Assembly (NCBI GenBank): GCA_009918865.1
Contig: RGCY01000031.1
Coordinates: 1-9,830, forward strand
DNA length: 9,830 nucleotides
Direction of reading: 5' to 3'
DNA from: Actinomycetota bacterium
Lineage (GTDB): Bacteria > Actinomycetota > Actinomycetes > S36-B12 > UBA5976
How positions within the stretch are numbered: position 1 is the first letter of the stretch; every line of letters begins with the position of its first letter. The notes under the pieces were generated by a model that saw only the letters and a list, made by a program, of their open reading frames with translations, was not told the origin of the DNA and made no database searches. Positions 5,305 through 9,830 of the stretch are shown piece after piece. The position numbers and the translations under genes were made by a program.

Positions 5305-7170
5305 TCACAAACCGGCAAGTGGTAGCACCACTTCGGTTGCACCCGAGCCATCCGTCACGAGTCGCACAGGAACTCCCCAGTCCTGTTGGTGCACATGACA
5401 TGCTGGAAACTCCGCTGCCCCAGGCGCATCGGGGTCATCACACGACGCCGCCCGCGCTGCAACATGCAACACCCCTTGAGTAACACCGGTGGCTGTCGGA
5501 TTCGCAAAGACCACGCCACGCACCAAAGATTCACCCGCACCAGAGCCCGATTCGAGCAACTCCGGTGGAGTCGAAGAAACCACCAAATGAGTACTTGGTC
5601 CGTACCGATCATCAAGTTTCTGCCCGGGCGGCGGTTCAAAGGGCACACGCACTGTGCCGGCGCCGACGCGCACATCCGTGGCCGGCCGCTGGGTTCGATA
5701 AGCGCGAGCATCCACGCGCGTTGCCTGCTCAGGTAGTGCGATGAATGTCAGTTGATGCGCTGCACTTTCAACCACCAACAACACAGCGCCGCGCTGTTCA
5801 TCCGGCACCACTGCGATGCCGCTGGGCTCGGCTAACCCCGTTGCCAATGTGCTGACTAGTTTCGTCGTGGGATCAAACCTTCGTACTGCGCCGTTGTAAG
5901 TGTCGGCGATGGCGATTGATGCATCGGGTAGCACTGCAACACCGAGTGGGTGTTGCAGAAGCGCATCCGCTGCATCCCCGTCAACCAAGCCGAAATCAAA
6001 CAGACCTCGACCAACATCGGTCGTCACAACCCCATTGCGCACATGACGAAGCGAAGATGTCTCAGAATCCGCCATCCAAATCGTGCCTTCGTCATCCACG
6101 GCCAGACCTGAGGTTTGTGCAAACCACGCCTTATCAAGTTCACCATCAACCAAACCCTCATTCGTGGTGCCGGCGAACACACTCACGCGTGAATTCACAG
6201 GGTCAAATGACCACAATTGGTGAATACCTGCCATCGCCACGATGACTTTCGCATGCTTCGGAGACCACACCACATCCCACGGGCTGCTCAACGGTGTGAC
6301 CGCATCACCATCGTCTGGCAATGCATCGCCTTGCATCCACTGCACACCAGTGCCAGCCACCGTGCGCACATCACCCGATTCCAGGTGCACACCACGAAGG
6401 CAGTGATTCACCGTGTCTGCGACAACCACGTCGTACCCACATTGCGCAGCAATGTCATTCGGCAGCAGTGCAATGCCGTTCGGTTCGCTAAAGCGCGCCA
6501 CGCTGGCCACACCATCAACCAACCCGCGGAGACCCTCGCCGATGCTGCGCAGCAACTGCTGACCAGTTGCATCCATCAGAGCAAGTCGATGATTCTTCGC
6601 ATCCGCAACCAAGAACGAGCCATCTTCCAATCGCACAGCTTTTGACGGAAAACGCAATTCCGTTTGCGCAGGAGTTGGCGGCACATAAGGACCTTCGCCG
6701 CGATGCAACGTGCCTTTCGATTCGTGCTCAGCGACCAATTGCGTCAGTAACGCGTGGATTGCATGCCCATGACCTTCCCCAGAGAATTGGCCCACCACAT
6801 AGCCTTCTGGATCAATCACCACAAGGGTTGGCCACGCGCGCACGGCGTAGGACTGCCATGTGGTCAAATCCGGATCATCCAAAACGGGATGATGAACTTC
6901 ATACCTCTCCACTGCAGCGACCAAAGCAGCATGGTCAGCCTCATGAACGAACTTCGGTGAATGCACGCCGATGGTGACCAAGCAGTCTGCAAACTCCTGC
7001 TCAATGGGGCGAAGTTCATCGAGCACATGCAAACAGTTGATGCAGCAAAAGGTCCAAAAATCAAGAATGACGAACTTTCCACGAAGTTCAGTAAGCGTCA
7101 GCGCACGCCCACCCGTGTTTAGCCAGCCTTGACGGCCAACGAGTTCCGGGGCTCGAACACGTGCATTCAT
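5305..7170 (-). CDS. NHLRC2-like protein: thioredoxin-like domain plus NHL beta-propeller
   Basis: About 621 residues with the NHLRC2 architecture. The thioredoxin-like domain (about 5-150) has the motif FWTFCCINC (Cys42, Cys43 and Cys46, the CCINC of this family) and RAWPTLVVID with the cis-proline Pro114. A six-bladed NHL propeller occupies about 170-470; recurring blade signatures such as FSEPNGIAL, VVADTVNHCLR, MADSETSSLRHV and IADTYNGAVRRF are easy to see. A C-terminal beta-rich domain (about 480-621) completes the fold. No signal peptide is seen, so it is cytoplasmic; the biochemical role of bacterial members is not established, and a thiol-redox role is inference. The ATG at 7170 gives the family N-terminus (MNARVRAPEL); a GTG two codons upstream (7176) is the alternative. 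A separate promoter in the 116-nt gap after the nitrilase gene is likely. Confidence 0.93.
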   Translation of the reverse strand: MNARVRAPELVGRQGWLNTGGRALTLTELRGKFVILDFWTFCCINCLHVLDELRPIEQEFADCLVTIGVHSPKFVHEADHAALVAAVERYEVHHPVLDDPDLTTWQSYAVRAWPTLVVIDPEGYVVGQFSGEGHGHAIHALLTQLVAEHESKGTLHRGEGPYVPPTPAQTELRFPSKAVRLEDGSFLVADAKNHRLALMDATGQQLLRSIGEGLRGLVDGVASVARFSEPNGIALLPNDIAAQCGYDVVVADTVNHCLRGVHLESGDVRTVAGTGVQWMQGDALPDDGDAVTPLSSPWDVVWSPKHAKVIVAMAGIHQLWSFDPVNSRVSVFAGTTNEGLVDGELDKAWFAQTSGLAVDDEGTIWMADSETSSLRHVRNGVVTTDVGRGLFDFGLVDGDAADALLQHPLGVAVLPDASIAIADTYNGAVRRFDPTTKLVSTLATGLAEPSGIAVVPDEQRGAVLLVVESAAHQLTFIALPEQATRVDARAYRTQRPATDVRVGAGTVRVPFEPPPGQKLDDRYGPSTHLVVSSTPPELLESGSGAGESLVRGVVFANPTATGVTQGVLHVAARAASCDDPDAPGAAEFPACHVHQQDWGVPVRLVTDGSGATEVVLPLAGL

Positions 7171-7177
7171 GTGCACA

Positions 7178-7183
7178 AGCCTA
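7178..7183 (-). promoter_or_regulatory. Candidate -10 element (TAGGCT) for the NHLRC2-like gene
   Basis: On the minus strand TAGGCT, a TANNNT match, ends 7 nt before the ATG at 7170. Transcription could start at the ATG itself and give a leaderless message. No clear -35 box is found. A partial AGG just before the GTG alternative is the only competing ribosome signal. Confidence 0.3.
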
Positions 7184-7286
7184 GAAGCAGCGACGTCACG
7201 GCGCAGCGTGCGTCTCAGCGCGCAGCTGCTTTGGCTCTCTGCATTGGCGAAGTGACACCTGCACCTTCCTCATCGCAGTCACCACA

Positions 7287-8078
7287 TCAGTAGGAGCGAC
7301 GGTCACCGAGCCAGTTGAACTTCGACCGCCACTGCGTCACCGCATCTAGGTCAATATCGGCGTACACAATCTCTTCGCCGTCAGCGGAACCTTCAGCAAC
7401 AACGTCTCCACGCGGACTCACAACAGTTGAATATCCGCCCATTGTGACTCCATCATGTGTGCCAACACAGTTCACACCCACAACCCACGCCTGGTTCTCA
7501 ATTGCGCGCGCACGCAGCAATGTGCGCCAATGCTCAATGCGCGCTTGTGGCCATCCGGCAACAACTAGGTAGGTTTGCGCCCCTTTGTCCACCAGCGCTC
7601 GATACAACTCTGGGAACCGAAGTTCGTAACAGGTCGTAATGCCAGTTCGTCCAAGTGGTGTGTTGAGAATCAACGGCGAATCGCCTGCACTCAACACACC
7701 CGCTTCGCCTTCTGCACCACCCCAGAGATGCAACTTGCGGTATGTAGCGACGACATCACCGTCGGGATTTGCGAGGATGGAGGTGTTGTACCGCTTTCCA
7801 TCAGTTGCGATTTCGACATCGCTTCCTGCGTGCAACCACACACGGCATGCCAGCGCGTACCCGGACAAACTATGTCTGAAAAATTCGAACGAACTGCTGC
7901 TGCTGGTACGCATATATTCGGTATTGAACGCGCCCATCGACCATAATTCTGGAAGCACCACGAATTGCGCACCGTTAGCCACTGCTGACATGAGCAGCAA
8001 AGCGACGCGCCCATCTCGTTCTTCCCGTGACTCGTTGCCGTTGACCGCGAGTTGTATCAACGCGACCTTGGTGCTCAT
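7287..8078 (-). CDS. Carbon-nitrogen hydrolase (nitrilase superfamily, omega-amidase/NIT2-like)
   Basis: A 263-residue amidohydrolase with the complete Glu-Lys-Cys triad: Glu44 in LPELW, Lys115 in YRKLHLW and Cys150 in TTCYELRFPE. Further family blocks are VVAGWPQARIEHWRTLLRARAIENQAWVVGVN (172-203) and the C-terminal IVYADIDL. The length matches the single-domain members that cleave small carboxamides such as 2-oxoglutaramate or deaminated glutathione. The string ARAIENQAWVVGVN suggests the omega-amidase/YafV-like side of the family, but the substrate cannot be read from sequence. Other subfamilies, such as N-carbamoyl hydrolases, remain possible. GAGG lies 8 nt before the ATG. It starts 37 nt after the E2 stop on the same strand and may be co-transcribed with the dehydrogenase genes, which would fit a role in repairing or recycling 2-oxoacid amides; this link is inference. 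Confidence 0.93.
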   Translation of the reverse strand: MSTKVALIQLAVNGNESREERDGRVALLLMSAVANGAQFVVLPELWSMGAFNTEYMRTSSSSSFEFFRHSLSGYALACRVWLHAGSDVEIATDGKRYNTSILANPDGDVVATYRKLHLWGGAEGEAGVLSAGDSPLILNTPLGRTGITTCYELRFPELYRALVDKGAQTYLVVAGWPQARIEHWRTLLRARAIENQAWVVGVNCVGTHDGVTMGGYSTVVSPRGDVVAEGSADGEEIVYADIDLDAVTQWRSKFNWLGDRRSY

Positions 8079-8115
8079 GGCTCAATCCTCACACGCGCAG
8101 GCTCGTTGGCTTGCG

Positions 8116-9519
8116 TCACACAGTGGGTGATGACAAGAAGTCCGCTACTGACTTCAAAGCCTTAGAACCAGCCTCGCCATCCATAATGCGGTGGTCGAAT
8201 GACAAGGCAAGAGTTGCGATGTCACGCACGTCAACCCTCTCGCCACTTTCATCCTTCACGACCCACGGTTTACGCACGGTTCGCCCAAGAGCAAGGATTC
8301 CTGCTTGACCCGGCACCAGAATTGGCGTTCCACCATCCATGCCAAGCGCACCAATGTTGGTAATCGTCACAGTGCCACCGAGCATTTCAGCAGGCGCAGT
8401 GCTACCACTGCGTGCGCGTTCAACCAAGCCAGTTAAAGCCGATGCCAACGAAGGTGCAGAGAGGGTCTCGGCCTCCGCTACAACCGGCACAACCAATCCC
8501 TTGCCGCCAGCCACAGCAATGCCCAAACCCACATGCCCATGCACAACAATCTCGGCGCCTTCAGGGCCTTCAACCCATGCCGAGTTCAAGCGTGGGTGTT
8601 CAGCACATGCTTTGACAACAGCGAGTGCTGCCAACGTCAGCAAGGTCACTCGGGAACCTTCAAACGCCGAGTCCTGGCGAAGTTTCGCGATGAGAGAAGT
8701 CGATGCAGTGACATCAACTTCAAGCCAACACGTCACATGCGGTGCCGTCGAAACACTCTGCATCATGGCCTGCGCCATGGACCGAACGACCCCACGCACG
8801 GGTATGCGTTCGCGTGGAGTGCCGACAATCGTGGGCACAAAAGCAGGCGTCGCTGCAGGTGCCGCTGATTGCACACCACTGGCTGCGCGCATCACATCGT
8901 CGCGAGTGATGTCACCGTGGCGTCCACTTGGCTGAACCATGCGCAGGTCAACGCCATGCTGCTTTGCAAGTGCACGCACTGGTGGTTTGCAGCGAGCAAT
9001 CACCTGTGCGCCAGTTGAAAACACTTGTGTTGCAACACCTGCGGCTCGCGCTGTGCCAGCACGACGGGGAGCAACTTTCGCGCGGCGCTTAGTGGAACTC
9101 CCCGCTACTCCGTACCCCACGAGCACCGCTTCACGAACACCCGCAGGTTCAGCGACTGCCGCCGGGGTGGTTCCCGCCGACGATGCAGCCGGTGCAGAGA
9201 CCGGCGCAGCAGGAGTCGTAGGAGTCGGTGGCGCACTCGGGGTTGTTGCTGGTGAAGCCGGTGCGGCATCTGCCATGCCAGCTACATCCACTTCAATGAT
9301 GGCTGTTCCAACCGGCACCACTTTGCCTTCCGGCACCAGTAATGCCGTCACAGTTCCTTCGAATGGACATGGCAGTTCAACGCTGGCTTTCGCAGTTTCA
9401 ATTTCAACGATGACATCATTGACCTTGACTGCATCGCCAACTTTCACATGCCAAGTCAAAATCTCGGCTTCAGTAAGACCTTCACCAACATCTGGAAGCA
9501 AGAACCGTTGCACTCCCAT
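8116..9519 (-). CDS. Dihydrolipoamide acyltransferase (E2) of a 2-oxoacid dehydrogenase complex
   Basis: The core subunit that carries acyl groups on a lipoyl arm and transfers them to CoA. At 467 residues it has one lipoyl domain (about 3-78; lipoylated Lys44 in ETAKASVE). An Ala/Pro/Thr-rich swinging linker follows (about 82-125). Next is the actinobacterial VREAVLVGYGV-KRR segment, then the E3/E1-binding domain (about 176-212, PPVRALAKQHGVDL with GRHGDITRDDV). The catalytic domain comes last (about 236-467, with TITNIGALGMDGGTPIL and the active site DHRIMDG, His443 and Asp447). This is the BkdC/PdhC type; branched-chain and pyruvate versions cannot be told apart safely, so no symbol is given. 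The ATG at 9519 is 1 nt after the E1-beta stop, giving the family start MGVQRFLLPDVGEGL; a longer reading would run back through the E1-beta gene. Confidence 0.95.
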   Translation of the reverse strand: MGVQRFLLPDVGEGLTEAEILTWHVKVGDAVKVNDVIVEIETAKASVELPCPFEGTVTALLVPEGKVVPVGTAIIEVDVAGMADAAPASPATTPSAPPTPTTPAAPVSAPAASSAGTTPAAVAEPAGVREAVLVGYGVAGSSTKRRAKVAPRRAGTARAAGVATQVFSTGAQVIARCKPPVRALAKQHGVDLRMVQPSGRHGDITRDDVMRAASGVQSAAPAATPAFVPTIVGTPRERIPVRGVVRSMAQAMMQSVSTAPHVTCWLEVDVTASTSLIAKLRQDSAFEGSRVTLLTLAALAVVKACAEHPRLNSAWVEGPEGAEIVVHGHVGLGIAVAGGKGLVVPVVAEAETLSAPSLASALTGLVERARSGSTAPAEMLGGTVTITNIGALGMDGGTPILVPGQAGILALGRTVRKPWVVKDESGERVDVRDIATLALSFDHRIMDGEAGSKALKSVADFLSSPTV

Positions 9520-9520
9520 G

Positions 9521-9830
9521 TCAGTAGTCCATCGCCTGGTCGACTGCCTCAAGCACGCGATCAAGATCAGGTAGGAATGCGTGCTCCACTCGTGCCGGCG
9601 GATACGGCGCATGCATTCCGCCCACTCGCAACACTGGCGCTTGCATCGTCCAGAAACACTTTTCCATCACGCGTGCCGCAATCTCTGCGCCGACACCGCA
9701 AAACACACTGGCTTCATGCACGACGACCATGCGTCCGGTCTTCGTTGCAGAAGCCACGAGAGTGTCAACATCAAGCGGCGAAATACTGCGCAGGTCAACA
9801 ACCTCAAGACTGCGACCTTCTTCAGCGGCA
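9521..9830 (-). CDS. 2-oxoacid dehydrogenase E1 component, beta subunit, C-terminal part
   Basis: The gene enters from the right edge and about 103 codons are visible, with the 5' end outside the window. They form the transketolase C-terminal domain of E1-beta: SLEVVDLRSISPLD near the edge, then TGRMVVVHEA, CGVGAEIAARVMEKCFW, the PYPPA segment, and a terminal helix ending AVDQAMDY. With the alpha subunit it decarboxylates a 2-oxoacid (pyruvate or a branched-chain one) using thiamine diphosphate and acylates the lipoyl arm of the E2 encoded 1 nt downstream. The near-overlap means translational coupling and stoichiometric synthesis. The visible part does not decide the substrate. Confidence 0.93.
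   Translation of the reverse strand, partial: AAEEGRSLEVVDLRSISPLDVDTLVASATKTGRMVVVHEASVFCGVGAEIAARVMEKCFWTMQAPVLRVGGMHAPYPPARVEHAFLPDLDRVLEAVDQAMDY

Noticed and set aside
5916..6645. Plus-strand open frames inside the NHL propeller region, and the repeated look of the DNA there
   Set aside because: The repetition is at the protein level (NHL blades read on the minus strand); there are no DNA direct repeats suggesting a mobile or CRISPR element.
7171..7286. Possible hairpin of AGCAGC/GCTGCT type between the nitrilase and NHLRC2-like genes
   Set aside because: The arms are short, widely spaced and interrupted; not a convincing terminator or operator.
8339..8935. A 198-codon plus-strand open frame
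   Set aside because: It is antisense to the E2 catalytic domain, whose motifs are unmistakable; there is no ribosome site and no family likeness.
8939..9574. A 211-codon plus-strand open frame
   Set aside because: It is antisense to the E2 lipoyl domain, linker and binding domain. Its Ala/Thr/Ser-rich product has no recognisable domain and reflects the GC-rich linker codons.

Overview
This window looks like ordinary chromosome from a mid-GC (by eye roughly 55-57%) actinobacterium. The evidence is a dCTP deaminase almost co-linear with the mycobacterial bifunctional enzyme, an actinobacterial-type branched-chain/pyruvate dehydrogenase E2, an EtfD-like Fe-S oxidoreductase end, a DUF1801 protein with the long N-terminal region seen in actinobacteria, and leaderless-style start regions. 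A GC content below that of most soil actinobacteria would suit an aquatic lineage, but the window alone cannot fix the genus.

Layout. Only the left-edge gene and the tRNA clearly run on the plus strand; a small plus-strand ORF at 4211-4375 is uncertain. Positions 1-573 (+) are the 3' end of a two-CCG-domain Fe-S oxidoreductase. It converges on, and overlaps by 53 bp, a membrane acyltransferase with a C-terminal SGNH domain (521-2623, -). Upstream of that on the same strand is dcd (2665-3246, -). Divergent from dcd is a complete tRNA-Gly with anticodon CCC (3325-3395, +), followed by a perfect 12-bp hairpin. About 100 bp past the tRNA, its last 15 bases are repeated directly, next to a palindromic stretch. 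Beside this lies a toxin-first HigB/HigA-type toxin-antitoxin pair (toxin 3829-4188, antitoxin 3522-3827, both -) with an 18-bp palindromic operator candidate at the toxin start. This 3.38-4.4 kb stretch is the accessory part of the window and may be an integration scar at the tRNA gene.

From 4.4 kb to the right edge every confident gene is on the minus strand. In transcription order they are: the C-terminal end of an E1-beta subunit (from the right edge), E2 acyltransferase (1 nt downstream of it), a nitrilase-family amidohydrolase (37 nt downstream), an NHLRC2-like thioredoxin/NHL-propeller protein, a DUF1801 protein and a YciI-family protein. E1-beta and E2 belong to one 2-oxoacid dehydrogenase complex that makes acyl-CoA. 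The nitrilase may be read through from it. The others are housekeeping or uncharacterised proteins with no evident shared pathway.

I see no CRISPR array, insertion sequence, rRNA or clearly novel multi-gene system. The points most worth a second look are the tRNA/TA region and the small ORF whose start codon lies in the TA operator.
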